In this document: piece after piece, positions 47,004 to 57,172 of the stretch
Position numbering within the stretch: the stretch's first letter is position 1
Layout of the letters: the number at the start of each line of letters is the position of its first letter
Assembly (NCBI RefSeq): GCF_003202035.1
Contig: NZ_QJKC01000002.1
Location: 124,001-188,000 of the forward strand
DNA length: 64,000 nucleotides
Source of the DNA: Aquitalea magnusonii
GTDB lineage: Bacteria > Pseudomonadota > Gammaproteobacteria > Burkholderiales > Chromobacteriaceae
Direction: 5' to 3'
Translations under genes and position numbers: made by a program
Notes under the pieces: model-generated
Database searches by the model: none
The model's input: the letters and a program-made list of their open reading frames with translations, nothing else
What the model was told of the DNA's origin: nothing

Positions 47004-48437
47004 ATGACCACTTCTCGCCCGCTCAATCGCGGCATGGTGCTCACCATCATCATGGCGAGCTACCTGATGCTGGTGATCGACATCTCCATCGTGCTCACCG
47101 GCCTGCCACGCATCCAGGCTGCGCTTGGCTTCACGCCGGCCGGCCTGTCCTGGATACAGAATGCCTACACGCTGACCTTTGGCGGCTTTCTGCTGCTGGG
47201 AGCACGCGCTGGCGACATCCTCGGCCGGCGGCGCATGTTCATTGCCGGCCTGGCCATTTTCACCCTTGCTTCGCTGGCCATTGGCGCAGCCAGCACACCA
47301 GCCTGGATGATCAGCTTCCGGGCGCTGCAGGGCCTTGGCGCTGCCGTGCTGGCCCCTTCCACCCTGGCGCTGATTTCCACCCATTTCGAGGAAGGCCAGG
47401 CACGTACCCGGGCGCTGTCGCTATATGCAGCGGCGGCTGGCATCGGTGCCACGCTGGGGCTGGTACTGGGCGGCTTGCTGGCCGATCTCATCTCCTGGCG
47501 TGCCGGTTTCTTCATCAATCTGCCGATTGGTGCGGTACTGATCGCCGGCAGCTTGCGTCATATCCATGAAACGCCGCGGCAGAGCGGACGCTTCGACCTT
47601 GCTGGCGCGCTGAGCTCCACCCTGGGCATGTGTGCGCTGGTATTCGGCATCGTCGAAGCCGCGGAATCGGGCTGGGCCGCGCCGCTGAGCGTGGCCGGCA
47701 TCGCCATCGGCGTGCTGCTGCTGGGGATATTCCTGTGGATTGAGTCACATGCCGAACAAGCGCTGCTGCCGCTGGCATTGCTGAACAATCCGCAACGCAA
47801 TGCGGCCTATGTTGCACGCCTGCTTTTCCTGTGCGGCATGGTGGGTTTCTGGTTCTTTACCGCGCAATACCTGCAAGCTGTGCTGGGCTTCCCTCCCATG
47901 CTGGCCGGACTGGCCTTCGTGCCGGTCACCCTGCCGCAACTGGCCAGTTCGCTGTCGGTGCCTGCGGTGGTGCGCCATCTTGGCCATCGTCGCGTATTGC
48001 TGACCGGAGTCACGCTGTGTGTGGCCGGTGTGCTGTGGCAGGGGCTGGCGGCCACCCTGGCGTCTTACCCGCGCGGAGTGCTGGTGCCGATGTTGCTCAT
48101 CGGTTTCGGACAGGGCTGGGTACTGGCACCGCTGACCGTGGCGGGAGTGGCCGGAGTGGAACAGCACAATGCGGGGGCGGCGTCCGGCCTGCTCAACGTA
48201 GCCCACCAGATAGGCGCGACCCTCGGCCTGGCCATCCTGGTCGTGGTGTATGCCGCAGGCCAGACCACCGGCACGGGCGCTGCCGGCATGGCATGGCATA
48301 CCGGCCAAGTCCTGTATGCGGCGGCACTGTTCCTGGGCGCGGCCTGGCTGGTATCACTGCGCTACATCCGTTTTGATGCAGGACAGCCGGCAGCGGGCAA
48401 GGAGATGCCGGGCAGCGCCGCGGCGCCCAGCGCCTGA
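47004..48437 (+). CDS. MFS transporter, DHA2-type (14 helices)
   Basis: A 477-residue major facilitator with about fourteen helices, typical of the DHA2 drug/proton antiporter family. Motif A is LLLGARAGDILGRRRMF (about 63-80) and motif C-like GAAAGIGATLGLVLGGLLAD occurs near 148. An in-frame ATG at 46941 would add 21 residues with a poor ribosome site, so 47004 is preferred. It may export a compound detoxified by the neighbouring reductase; the substrate is unknown. Confidence 0.85.
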   Translation: MTTSRPLNRGMVLTIIMASYLMLVIDISIVLTGLPRIQAALGFTPAGLSWIQNAYTLTFGGFLLLGARAGDILGRRRMFIAGLAIFTLASLAIGAASTPAWMISFRALQGLGAAVLAPSTLALISTHFEEGQARTRALSLYAAAAGIGATLGLVLGGLLADLISWRAGFFINLPIGAVLIAGSLRHIHETPRQSGRFDLAGALSSTLGMCALVFGIVEAAESGWAAPLSVAGIAIGVLLLGIFLWIESHAEQALLPLALLNNPQRNAAYVARLLFLCGMVGFWFFTAQYLQAVLGFPPMLAGLAFVPVTLPQLASSLSVPAVVRHLGHRRVLLTGVTLCVAGVLWQGLAATLASYPRGVLVPMLLIGFGQGWVLAPLTVAGVAGVEQHNAGAASGLLNVAHQIGATLGLAILVVVYAAGQTTGTGAAGMAWHTGQVLYAAALFLGAAWLVSLRYIRFDAGQPAAGKEMPGSAAAPSA

Positions 48438-48456
48438 ACAGCGCACTGCTGCGTAT

Positions 48457-48648
48457 ATGACATCAACAAAAGAGTCGCCAGATGCAGACCACAACACTGA
48501 ACAAGGGCATCCGGAACGCATGGCGGAAAACTTCGCCATCACCGACCTTGCACTGGGCGCGGGCGACATGGCTGGCATCGCGGCGCTGGACACCGGCTGC
48601 CCTGCATTTTCCGACCACAGCGACCCGGCCAGGGTGAAGTGGCTGTAG
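48457..48648 (+). pseudogene. Aldo/keto reductase C-terminal remnant
   Basis: The last 42 residues ([36 protein letters not shown]) match the C terminus of aldo/keto reductases of the DkgA/DkgB type (GDMAGIAALDTG, then a DHRDP-VKWL-like end). The preceding 20 codons do not, and no catalytic barrel is present. The fragment is a 3' remnant left by deletion. A complete gene probably stood between the MFS and cupin genes. Confidence 0.7.
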
Positions 48649-48694
48649 CCAGCCCATCGCCCCAGCTGATACACACATCCTGAAAGGACATCAC

Positions 48695-49123
<429 letters not shown>

Positions 49124-49154
49124 CGCCTGCCCAGCCAGGTGCGCCGGCTGAGCG

Positions 49155-49185
49155 GCCGCACCCGCTGGCGGGGTGCGGCTGTTTT
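49155..49185 (+). terminator. Intrinsic terminator after the cupin gene
   Basis: Stem GCCGCACC (49155-49162) and GGTGCGGC (49172-49179), followed by TGTTTTC. It probably ends the alcohol dehydrogenase-MFS-cupin transcript. It abuts the stop of the convergent GntR gene. Confidence 0.7.
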
Positions 49186-49919
49186 CATGGCGCGCGGGCC
49201 AGATCGCCGGATTGTGCGGCAGCCTGGTCGCTTTCCTCCGCCAGTTCTGCCAGCTTGCGCGCTGCGATGCTTGCCACACGCCGCACATGCGCCACCGAGG
49301 CATCGTGTGCGGCTTGTGCATCGCGTTTTTGCAGTGCATCCACCAGCAAGCGCATTTCCTCGGCCGCTTCGGCAGCCCGCCCGCTCGAGCTGATGGTCAT
49401 GGCCCGCAGGCGGTTGATTCTGGCATTGAGCGACTGCACGATTTCCCAGGCCATGCTCTGGCCACTGCCGTGGAACATCAATTCGTAAAACGCCGAGGTC
49501 TGCTGCAGTACGCCGTGGAAATCTCCCGCCCGGAATGCCGCCTGGATCTGGCTATTGATCAGCGCCAGTTGCTCAAGCAATGCCGTATCCGCCCGTTCGG
49601 CGCACAGCCGCGCCGCATGCCCTTCCAGCAAGGCGCGGATTTCATAGATTTGCGCCGCCTTGTCGGCATCCAGCGTGGCCACCACCGGGCCCTGATGCGG
49701 AATGGACTCCACCAGGCCCTCGGTTTCCAGGTGGCGCAGCACCTCGCGCACAATGGAGCGGCTCACCCCCAGTTCGTCGCACAAGGTGCGCTCCACCAGC
49801 CGTTCTCCTGGCTTGAAATAGGCACTGAGGATGGCGTCACGCATTTTTTCCAGCGTCAGCTCACGCAGGGTCTTGACGCTACGATCTATCTTCAGCGAGC
49901 TACCTTCTTTGGATGACAT
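49185..49919 (-). CDS. GntR-family (FCD/FadR-type) regulator of the catabolic cluster
   Basis: A 244-residue regulator. The winged helix (about 20-85) includes LVERTLCDELGVSRSIVREV and LRHLETEGLVESIP. The FCD effector domain (about 95-225) has EIRALLEGHAARLCAERAD and the metal-binding histidines near FHGSGQSMA and HDASVAHVRRV. It is the last gene of the minus-strand cluster and likely binds the TGGTATACCA-type sites at 60676-60737, where the operon and its divergent gene start. The pathway intermediate would be the ligand. Confidence 0.88.
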   Translation of the reverse strand: MSSKEGSSLKIDRSVKTLRELTLEKMRDAILSAYFKPGERLVERTLCDELGVSRSIVREVLRHLETEGLVESIPHQGPVVATLDADKAAQIYEIRALLEGHAARLCAERADTALLEQLALINSQIQAAFRAGDFHGVLQQTSAFYELMFHGSGQSMAWEIVQSLNARINRLRAMTISSSGRAAEAAEEMRLLVDALQKRDAQAAHDASVAHVRRVASIAARKLAELAEESDQAAAQSGDLARAP

Positions 49920-49931
49920 CGGTCATCTCCT

Positions 49932-51383
49932 TTATTCAATTCCACCCATACACAGGTATTTTATTTCAAGGTAGTCGTCGATCCCATGGCGGGAACCTTC
50001 CCGACCACTGCCCGATTGCTTGATGCCGCCGAAGGGGGCCGCCTCGCTTGCAATCAGCCCGGTATTGATCCCGACCATGCCGACTTCAAGCGCCTCCGCC
50101 ACCCGCCAGATACGCGCATGGTCGCGACTGAAAAAGTAGGCGGCCAGGCCAAATTCGCTGGCATTGGCCTGGGCCACGACATCCTGTTCATCGCGAAAAC
50201 GGAACACCGGCGCCAAGGGGCCAAAGGTTTCTTCCCGCGCCACGCGCATGGCAGATGTCACATCGCGCAAGATGGTCGGCTCGAAAAAGCTGCCGCCCAG
50301 CGGATGGCGCTGCCCGCCCAGCACGACCCTGGCCCCCTGCGCCAGGGCATCGGCAATGTGCGCCTCCACCTTGGCCAGGGCTTTATGGTCTATCAGCGGA
50401 CCCATTGTCACCCCGGCCGCCATGCCATTGCCCACTTGCAAGGTCGCCACCCGCTCCCGCAAGCGGGACACAAAGGCTTCGTAAATGCCATCCTGCACAT
50501 ACAGCCGGTTGGCACAGACGCAGGTCTGCCCGGCATTGCGGTATTTGGACAGCATGGCGCCTTCGACCGCGGCATCCAGATCGGCATCGTCAAACACGAT
50601 GAACGGCGCATTGCCGCCCAGCTCCATGCTGACTTTCTTGACCGTATCCGCACACTGGCGCAGCAGCAGCCGCCCGACTTCCGTTGAACCGGTAAAGGTC
50701 AGCTTGCGTACCAGCGGATTGCCGGTCAGCTCAGCGCCAATGGCCAGCGGATCACCAGTCAGCACATTGATCACGCCCGCCGGCATACCGGCCAGCTCGG
50801 CCAGCCGGGCCAGTGCCAGCGCCGACAAGGGCGTCAGCTCCGCCGGCTTGGCCACCACCGTGCAACCGGCAGCCAGCGCCGGGGCGATCTTACGTGCCAG
50901 CATGGCATTTGGGAAGTTCCAGGGGGTAATTGCCGCCACCACCCCCACCGGCTGCTTGAGGGTAAGCAAGCGGCGGTCGGGACCCGGCGCAGGAATCACC
51001 TCGCCATGCATCCGCTTGGCTTCTTCGGCAAACCACTCGATATAACTGGCGCCGTAAGCAATCTCGCCCCGTGCCTCGGCCAGTGGCTTGCCCATTTCGG
51101 CAGTCAATATCCGGGCCAGGGCGTCCTCATGCTGCAGCACCAGATCAAACCAGCGCCGCAGATACTGCGCCCGCTGCTTGCCGCTCAAGGCCCGCCAGCC
51201 GGGGCCAGCATTCGCGGCAGCCGCAATCGCCTGCCGGGTTTCCGCCGCGCCCATGCGCGGAACGCTGGCGATCTGCTCGCCCGTGGCCGGATTGCACACC
51301 GGCAGGCGTTCTGCCGCGTCCACCCACAGGCCATTGATATAGCAGCGCTGCACTAACAGCCCGGTTTCCTGCAATTGATCCAT
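49932..51383 (-). CDS. NAD(P)-dependent succinate-semialdehyde dehydrogenase (GabD-like)
   Basis: A 483-residue aldehyde dehydrogenase of the GabD clade. The catalytic glutamate is in [20 protein letters not shown] and the catalytic cysteine in [16 protein letters not shown], where two cysteines flank a valine, a mark of succinate-semialdehyde enzymes. The NAD(P) segment is [10 protein letters not shown]. It would oxidise succinate semialdehyde (or glutarate semialdehyde) to feed the TCA cycle, the end of the pathway in this cluster. It lies just before the ABC importer genes (on this strand, downstream of them). Confidence 0.88.
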   Translation of the reverse strand: MDQLQETGLLVQRCYINGLWVDAAERLPVCNPATGEQIASVPRMGAAETRQAIAAAANAGPGWRALSGKQRAQYLRRWFDLVLQHEDALARILTAEMGKPLAEARGEIAYGASYIEWFAEEAKRMHGEVIPAPGPDRRLLTLKQPVGVVAAITPWNFPNAMLARKIAPALAAGCTVVAKPAELTPLSALALARLAELAGMPAGVINVLTGDPLAIGAELTGNPLVRKLTFTGSTEVGRLLLRQCADTVKKVSMELGGNAPFIVFDDADLDAAVEGAMLSKYRNAGQTCVCANRLYVQDGIYEAFVSRLRERVATLQVGNGMAAGVTMGPLIDHKALAKVEAHIADALAQGARVVLGGQRHPLGGSFFEPTILRDVTSAMRVAREETFGPLAPVFRFRDEQDVVAQANASEFGLAAYFFSRDHARIWRVAEALEVGMVGINTGLIASEAAPFGGIKQSGSGREGSRHGIDDYLEIKYLCMGGIE

Positions 51384-51438
51384 GCTTCACCCTTCAGCGA
51401 CGGAGCACGTCCGTCGCCCTGATTGCTACGGTCTGCAT

Positions 51439-52506
51439 TCAGGCAAACACATGCCCGTGCTGCGCGTCCCACTCCAGCACAGCCGATGAGCCGATGCACA
51501 GCCCCTGGCCATCCCCCACCGCCATGCGTACCGCCAGCTCCTGTTCCCAGGGGGTTTGCACGGCAAAATGCATGCTGTCGCCCAGATAGGTCATGTCGCG
51601 CACGGTGACGGCCAGGCCGCGGGCCGAGGCGGCATGCGGACGAATCCGCATTTTCTCCGGCCGCACCATCAGCGTGCCCTCGCTACCGGCGGCAAAGGCC
51701 CGGGCATCCCCCTCCACTGCCTGACCATTGGGGAAGATGGCACGGGCGCGGCCACCGCCCATTTGCTCCACCTTGACCGGCAGGAAGTTGGAATTACCAA
51801 TGAAACCCGCCACAAAGCGCGACGAGGGATGCTCGTACAGCTCCTCACCCGTGCCCACCTGTTCGATACGCCCCTGGCTGAACACCGCAATGCGGTCGGA
51901 CAGGCGCAGCGCTTCTTCCTGATCGTGCGTCACATACAGAATGGTCACCCCGGTTTCCTGATGGATGCGGCGCAGCTCGAACTGGATTTCCTCGCGCAGC
52001 TTTTTGTCCAGCGCCGACAGCGGCTCATCCATCAGCAATAGCGGCGGGTCATAGGCCAGGGCGCGGGCAATGGCCACCCGCTGTTGCTGGCCACCGGACA
52101 ACTGGCCGGGCAGGCGGTCGCGATACTCCGCCAGATGCACCAGTTCCAGCATCTTGGCCACCTTGGCCTTGACCTCCGACTCCGGACGGCGGCGCACGCG
52201 CAAGGGAAAGGCCACGTTTTCGCCCACGGTCAGGTGCGGAAACAGGGTATAGCGCTGAAACACCATGCCGATGTTGCGCTTGTTGGGTGCCACATCCAGC
52301 AAGGACTTGCCGTTCAACAGCACCTGCCCTTCGGTCGGCTCCTGAAAGCCGGCCACGATATACAGCGTGGTGCTCTTGCCCGAACCGGACGGTCCGAGAA
52401 AGGTCATGAACTCACCCTGTTTGATGTCCAGGGAGACCTGATCGATGGCCACCACCTGATCGTAGGTTTTGCGCAGGCCACGAATCTGCAGGAATGGAGT
52501 CGTCAT
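51439..52506 (-). CDS. ABC importer ATPase, polyamine/POPT-family (PotA-like)
   Basis: A 355-residue ATPase. Walker A is GPSGSGKST (about 37-45), signature [15 protein letters not shown], Walker [14 protein letters not shown]-terminal TOBE/OB-fold domain follows ([14 protein letters not shown] region, [11 protein letters not shown]). It energises uptake by the two permeases and the binding protein. Overlap with the permease stop is four bases. Confidence 0.9.
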   Translation of the reverse strand: MTTPFLQIRGLRKTYDQVVAIDQVSLDIKQGEFMTFLGPSGSGKSTTLYIVAGFQEPTEGQVLLNGKSLLDVAPNKRNIGMVFQRYTLFPHLTVGENVAFPLRVRRRPESEVKAKVAKMLELVHLAEYRDRLPGQLSGGQQQRVAIARALAYDPPLLLMDEPLSALDKKLREEIQFELRRIHQETGVTILYVTHDQEEALRLSDRIAVFSQGRIEQVGTGEELYEHPSSRFVAGFIGNSNFLPVKVEQMGGGRARAIFPNGQAVEGDARAFAAGSEGTLMVRPEKMRIRPHAASARGLAVTVRDMTYLGDSMHFAVQTPWEQELAVRMAVGDGQGLCIGSSAVLEWDAQHGHVFA

Positions 52507-53303
52507 TGGCGTGAGCCTTTCTTCAAAAAGGAAGCCAGCAGCATCAGCAGCACCGTAAAGGCGACCAGCAAGGTGGATGCGGAGGCAATGACCGGGGTCA
52601 GATCCTGGCGCAGCGTGCTCCAGATCAGGACCGGCAGGGTTTGCAAGGTGGGACTGGCCATGAAGATGGACAGCACCACTTCATCCCAGGAAATCAGGAA
52701 GGAAAAGATGGCCGCGGCAAACAGTCCCAGCCGGATGGCGGGCAAGGTCACCCGCCATTTCACTTCCAGTGGCCCGGCACCACAGATCATGGCGGCGTCT
52801 TCCAGTGCGGAGTCGAAGCTCTGCAGCGAATTGCCGATGGTGATGATGGAAAACGGCAAGGCGATGATCAGGTGACCAATCACAAAGCCGGTCAGCGTTC
52901 CGGTCAGGCCCAGCTTGAGGAAAAAGGCATACAGGGCCACCGCCAGCACCACCACCGGCAATACCATGGGGGTCAGGAAAAACGCCTGCAATGCACTCTT
53001 GCCAAAGAAACGGCTACGCGCCAGGCCCAAGGCCGCCAGCAGTCCCAGCACCACCGACAGCAGCGTGACCATGACAGCCACCTTGGCACTGGTCAGCAGC
53101 GCATTGACCCAGACCGGGTCGGTCAGCAGCTGCTGATACCACTGCGTGGTCCAGCCCGGCGGTGGAAAGACCAGCCATTGCGAATCGCCGAAGGACAATG
53201 CCGCAATGAATACGATGGGCAGCAACAGAAACAGCATGACGGCGCTGCCAATCGCCACCAGGCCCCAACGCCAGCCGCCCAGACGGTCATAATCCAGCAA
53301 CAT
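52503..53303 (-). CDS. ABC importer permease, PotC-like
   Basis: A 266-residue permease with six helices. The EAA loop is EDAAMICGAGPLEVKWRVTL near residue 165. The internal start MLLDYDRLGGWRW at 53303, one base before the partner permease stop, gives family length. It forms the channel with the PotB-like permease and belongs to the polyamine/opine/phosphonate-type importer group. Confidence 0.88.
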   Translation of the reverse strand: MLLDYDRLGGWRWGLVAIGSAVMLFLLLPIVFIAALSFGDSQWLVFPPPGWTTQWYQQLLTDPVWVNALLTSAKVAVMVTLLSVVLGLLAALGLARSRFFGKSALQAFFLTPMVLPVVVLAVALYAFFLKLGLTGTLTGFVIGHLIIALPFSIITIGNSLQSFDSALEDAAMICGAGPLEVKWRVTLPAIRLGLFAAAIFSFLISWDEVVLSIFMASPTLQTLPVLIWSTLRQDLTPVIASASTLLVAFTVLLMLLASFLKKGSRQ

Positions 53304-53304
53304 G

Positions 53305-54189
53305 TCAGCGCCCTCCCATTTCACTGCGGCCCGCACCCAGATAGCGCAGCTGCACGGCATACAAGCCCAGGGTCACCACCAGCAGGACAAAGGCAGCCGC
53401 ACCGGCCAGACCCCAGTTGAGCAAGGACTGCACCAGTTGGGCGATCAGCTCGGCCAGCATCATGTAGCTGGTACCGCCCAGCAAAGCGGGCGTCACGTAA
53501 TAGCCCAGCGACATCACAAACACCATCAAGGCCCCGGAGGCAATACCGGGCAAGGCCAGTGGCAACAGCACCAGACGCAAGGACTGCCAGCGGCTGGCAC
53601 CACATACCGCGGCGGCGCGCAGCGTGGAAGGGTCGATGGCGCGCAGGGTGGCATGCAGGGGCAACACAAGGAAGGGCAGCATGATATAGGTCATGCCGAT
53701 GGTGACGCCGACCAGGTTATTCACCAGCGCCAAGGGCTGATCAATCACGCCCAGCGCCATCAGCACCCGGTTGATCAAGCCCGTCTGCTGCAACAGCACC
53801 ATCCAGGCATAGGTGCGCGCCAGCAGATTGGTCCACATCGACAGCAGCAGCACGGCAAACATCAGCCGCGACCAGCGCTGCGGCAGGATGGCCAGCAACC
53901 AGGCGGTGGGAAAACCCACCAGCAAGGTAATCAGCGTAACCACGCCGGCTACCATGAAGGTATTGAAAAACACCCGCACATAGGTTTGCGAACCAAGCAA
54001 TTCAGCATAGTTTTGCCAGCCAGGCGTCGGTTCCATGACGCTGCGCAGCAGCAAGGTGATCACCGGCACCAGAAAACACAACACCAACAACAGCAATACC
54101 GGCAGCATCAATTTGATGCCGCGCGTCTCGGCGCTCAGCCGGAATCGACGGCGCGCCGGCACAGCAACCGAACTCAAAGCAGTGGGCAT
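53305..54189 (-). CDS. ABC importer permease, PotB-like
   Basis: A 294-residue permease with an N-terminal cytoplasmic arginine-rich stretch, six helices and the EAA loop TLRAAAVCGASRWQSLRLVL. The ATG at 54189 (MPTALSSVAVPARRRF) is used; the longer frame has no family support. It heads the permease pair after the binding-protein gene. Confidence 0.86.
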   Translation of the reverse strand: MPTALSSVAVPARRRFRLSAETRGIKLMLPVLLLLVLCFLVPVITLLLRSVMEPTPGWQNYAELLGSQTYVRVFFNTFMVAGVVTLITLLVGFPTAWLLAILPQRWSRLMFAVLLLSMWTNLLARTYAWMVLLQQTGLINRVLMALGVIDQPLALVNNLVGVTIGMTYIMLPFLVLPLHATLRAIDPSTLRAAAVCGASRWQSLRLVLLPLALPGIASGALMVFVMSLGYYVTPALLGGTSYMMLAELIAQLVQSLLNWGLAGAAAFVLLVVTLGLYAVQLRYLGAGRSEMGGR

Positions 54190-54259
54190 GACAGCTCCTC
54201 GGGACAATCGCGACACAGGCCGTGGCCCTGCGCTGCGGCAAGGCCACGGCATTCCTGCC

Positions 54260-55282
54260 TTACTGGGTCTGCCAGGCATACCAGCGCTTGGCAATCTCGT
54301 CGCGGTGCTCGGCCCAGTAGCGCATGTCCAGATTGATCTGGCTGGCGCTGAACTGGTCGGGCAGCGTCTTGACCGCAGCGGGGGTCATCTTGGTTTTAGA
54401 TTGCAGGTTGACCGGGGCATAACCGGTTTCCGTGGCAAATTTCGCTTGCGCCTCGGCACTGGTGGCATAGGCGAGGAACTGCATGGCCGCGGCCTTGTTC
54501 TTGCTGCCCTTTGGAATCACCAGCATGTCGGCGGCAGTCAGGTTCTGCTTCCACGACATGCCTACCGGTGCTCCGCTGTGCTGCAAGGCATTGATGCGGC
54601 CATTCCAGAACATGCCGATGCTGGCTTCACCAGAGGCCAGCAATTGCTGTGACTGGGCGCCACCGGTCCACCAGACAATCTGGCTCTTGATGGTGTCCAG
54701 CTTCTTGAAGGCGCGGTCGATATCCAGCGGATACAGCTTGCTGGCCGGCACGCCATCGGCCAGCAAGGCCAGTTCCAGCACGCCCGGCGCCGACCACTTG
54801 TACAGCGTGCGTTTGCCCGGATAGCGTTTCAGGTCGAACAGATCACTCCACGCTGCCGGGGCCGTTCCCTTTACCGCTTGCTTGTTGTAGCCCAGCACAA
54901 AGGAGTAATAAAAACTGCCCACTGCGTTGGCAGAGATAAAGCGCGGGTCTATGCCCTTCAGTTTGGACTGGTCCAGCGGCTCCAGCAGGCCATCCTTGGC
55001 GGCGCGATAGGCAAAGTCGCCCTCCACGTCCACCACATCCCAGGTGACATTGCCGCTTTCCACCATGGCCTTGAACTTGCCGTAATCGGTGGGGCCATCC
55101 ATGGCAACGGCGATGCCGCTGGCGGCGCTGAAAGGCTGGGCCCAGTTTTTCTGTTGCGCTTGCTGGGTCGTACCGCCCCAGCTGGTGAACACCAGGCTTT
55201 CCGCCATGGCGGGAGCGGCGGCCAACAGGCTGATGCCGGCCAGCAAGGCCAGACGGGTGCGGATCGGTTTTGCTGCATTCAT
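54260..55282 (-). CDS. Periplasmic binding protein, spermidine/putrescine-type (PotD-like)
   Basis: A 340-residue secreted protein with a signal peptide (1-27, ending AMA), then LVFTSWGGTTQQAQQKNWAQ, the usual start of PotD/family 1 extracellular binding proteins. Later motifs include GEASIGMFWNGRINALQ and VIPKGSKNKAAAMQFLAYAT. The ligand is unknown, and polyamine-like or small nitrogen compounds are likely. No tandem duplicate is present. It is the first gene of the importer set and follows the NIPSNAP gene. Confidence 0.88.
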   Translation of the reverse strand: MNAAKPIRTRLALLAGISLLAAAPAMAESLVFTSWGGTTQQAQQKNWAQPFSAASGIAVAMDGPTDYGKFKAMVESGNVTWDVVDVEGDFAYRAAKDGLLEPLDQSKLKGIDPRFISANAVGSFYYSFVLGYNKQAVKGTAPAAWSDLFDLKRYPGKRTLYKWSAPGVLELALLADGVPASKLYPLDIDRAFKKLDTIKSQIVWWTGGAQSQQLLASGEASIGMFWNGRINALQHSGAPVGMSWKQNLTAADMLVIPKGSKNKAAAMQFLAYATSAEAQAKFATETGYAPVNLQSKTKMTPAAVKTLPDQFSASQINLDMRYWAEHRDEIAKRWYAWQTQ

Positions 55283-55348
55283 GATGTCATCTCCTGTGTA
55301 GAAGTCTGTGCTTCTGTTTCTCTTGCGTGGTATTGCTGTTTGGACGAT

Positions 55349-55663
55349 CTACTGCAACGGGGAAAAGGCGGCCGCTTTCATGATCTTGCTTTCCATTTCT
55401 TCCAGCAGCGCCTGGATTTTCGGGGCAAAGGCGACCCACGCCGGGTCTGCGGCCAGTGCGGCACGTCGCGTTTCGCGCTCATCCAGACCGGGGTAAGCCC
55501 AAATGTGCACAATCTGGTTCAAGGGGCCGATTTCCGAGTAGAAATAGCCCACCAGCTCTCCCAGATACTGCTTTTGCAAGGCAATGCCCTCTTCCTCCAC
55601 CAGCTTGAGATAGGCCGGCAGTGCCCCGGTCTTGATGCGGTAGGTGCGGATTTCGTAATACAT
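55349..55663 (-). CDS. NIPSNAP-family protein
   Basis: A 104-residue ferredoxin-like (dimeric alpha-beta barrel) protein, MYYEIRTYRIKTGALPAYLK at the start and IVHIWAYPGLDERETRRAAL in the middle. NIPSNAP proteins often sit in catabolic gene clusters, where they may bind or rearrange a small reactive intermediate. Function is unknown. It lies between the ABC binding-protein gene and an aldehyde dehydrogenase. Confidence 0.85.
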   Translation of the reverse strand: MYYEIRTYRIKTGALPAYLKLVEEEGIALQKQYLGELVGYFYSEIGPLNQIVHIWAYPGLDERETRRAALAADPAWVAFAPKIQALLEEMESKIMKAAAFSPLQ

Positions 55664-55673
55664 GGCATGCTCC

Positions 55674-57146
55674 TCAGCGCATCACGAAGGGGTCGGCAAT
55701 CGGCTCATCCGAGGTACGAATCCACACCGACTTGGTCCGGGTGTAATCCAGCACCGACTCCATGCCGCCCTCCCGGCCCAGGCCACTCTGGCCATAGCCG
55801 CCAAACGGCACGATGGGTGACACCGCCCGGTAGGTATTCACCCAGACAATGCCGGCACGCAGGGCGCGGGTCAGCCGGTGGCCGCGGCTCAGGTCGCGGG
55901 TGAATACTCCGGCAGCCAGGCCATACACACTGTCATTGGCCAGGGCCACGGCTTCGGCCTCGCTATCGAAGGTCAGCACGCTGAGCACCGGACCAAACAG
56001 CTCCGTAGTGACACTGGGAATCTGCGCGTCCGGGCAACTCAGAATGGTGGGCAGGTAGTAATAGCCATCCTGCCGCCCGGCCGGAACCCCACCGCCGGTC
56101 AGCAGCTCGGCGCCGGCCTGCACGCTGGCGGCAACCACTTTTTCGATATGCTCGCGCTGGCGGCGGGTGGCCAGCGGGCCCATTTCGGTGGCGCTGTCCT
56201 GCGGATCGCCAATATGGATGGCCTCGGCCTTGGCCTGCAGCCTGGCCAGCAGACGGTCTTTGACCCCGCGCTGCACCAGCAGGCGCGAGCCGGCCACACA
56301 GCTTTGGCCGCTGGCGGCAAAAATACCGGCCACAATGGCATTGCTGACGCTGTCCACATCGACATCATCAAACACCAGCACCGGGGATTTGCCGCCCAGC
56401 TCCAGCGTGGTATAGGCAAGGTTCTCTGCCGAATTACGCACGATGTGGCGGGCGGTTTCCGGTCCGCCGGTAAAGGCAATGCGCGCCACCAGCGGGTGGC
56501 TGGTCAGCACCTGGCCACAGTCCTGGCCATAGCCGGTCAGCACATTCACCACACCGGGCGGGAAGCCTGCCTGATGAACCAGCCGGGCGAACTCCAGCAA
56601 GGGGGCCGGGCCCTCTTCCGAGGCTTTCAGCACCACGGTGCAGCCCGCGGCCAGTGCCGGGCCCAGCTTGACGGCAGACAGAAACAGCTGGGAATTCCAC
56701 GGCACGATGGCGGCAACCACGCCAATGGGTTCGCGGCGCAAGAAGGCTTCCATATCCGGCTTATCCACCGGCAGGCAGGCACCCTGGATCTTGTCGGCCA
56801 GACCGGCGTAATAGCGGTAATACTCGGCCACATAGCCAATCTGGCTGCGTGTTTCGCGGATGATCTTGCCGGTATCCGCCGTTTCCAGCGCGGCCAGCTG
56901 GTCGGCATGCTGGGCCACCAGTTCGGCCAGCTTGTACAGCAGCTTGCCGCGCTGGCTGGCGGTGAGGCCGGCCCAGGCCGGGTCGAGAAAAGCCCGATGT
57001 GCGGCCTTGACTGCACGGTCTACATCGTCGGCACTGGCGGCCGGCATGCTGGCCCACGCCCTGCCATTGGCAGGATTGATGCTGTCAAAACGGGTGTCGC
57101 CATCTTCAAACACCCCGTCGATATACTGCTGAAAGCTGCGCAACAT
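55674..57146 (-). CDS. Aldehyde dehydrogenase (second copy in cluster)
   Basis: A 490-residue aldehyde dehydrogenase of the broad betaine-aldehyde/hydroxymuconic-type group. Catalytic glutamate lies in LELGGKSPVLVFDDVD and cysteine in FAASGQSCVAGSRLLVQRGV. The NAD site includes VPWNSQLFLSAVKLGPA. The start MLRSFQQYIDGVFEDG at 57146 is chosen. With the monooxygenase next to it, it likely oxidises the aldehyde formed by ring or C-N bond cleavage. Confidence 0.87.
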   Translation of the reverse strand: MLRSFQQYIDGVFEDGDTRFDSINPANGRAWASMPAASADDVDRAVKAAHRAFLDPAWAGLTASQRGKLLYKLAELVAQHADQLAALETADTGKIIRETRSQIGYVAEYYRYYAGLADKIQGACLPVDKPDMEAFLRREPIGVVAAIVPWNSQLFLSAVKLGPALAAGCTVVLKASEEGPAPLLEFARLVHQAGFPPGVVNVLTGYGQDCGQVLTSHPLVARIAFTGGPETARHIVRNSAENLAYTTLELGGKSPVLVFDDVDVDSVSNAIVAGIFAASGQSCVAGSRLLVQRGVKDRLLARLQAKAEAIHIGDPQDSATEMGPLATRRQREHIEKVVAASVQAGAELLTGGGVPAGRQDGYYYLPTILSCPDAQIPSVTTELFGPVLSVLTFDSEAEAVALANDSVYGLAAGVFTRDLSRGHRLTRALRAGIVWVNTYRAVSPIVPFGGYGQSGLGREGGMESVLDYTRTKSVWIRTSDEPIADPFVMR

Positions 57147-57172
57147 GGTGACGGCTCCTTGCAATCGTCCAA

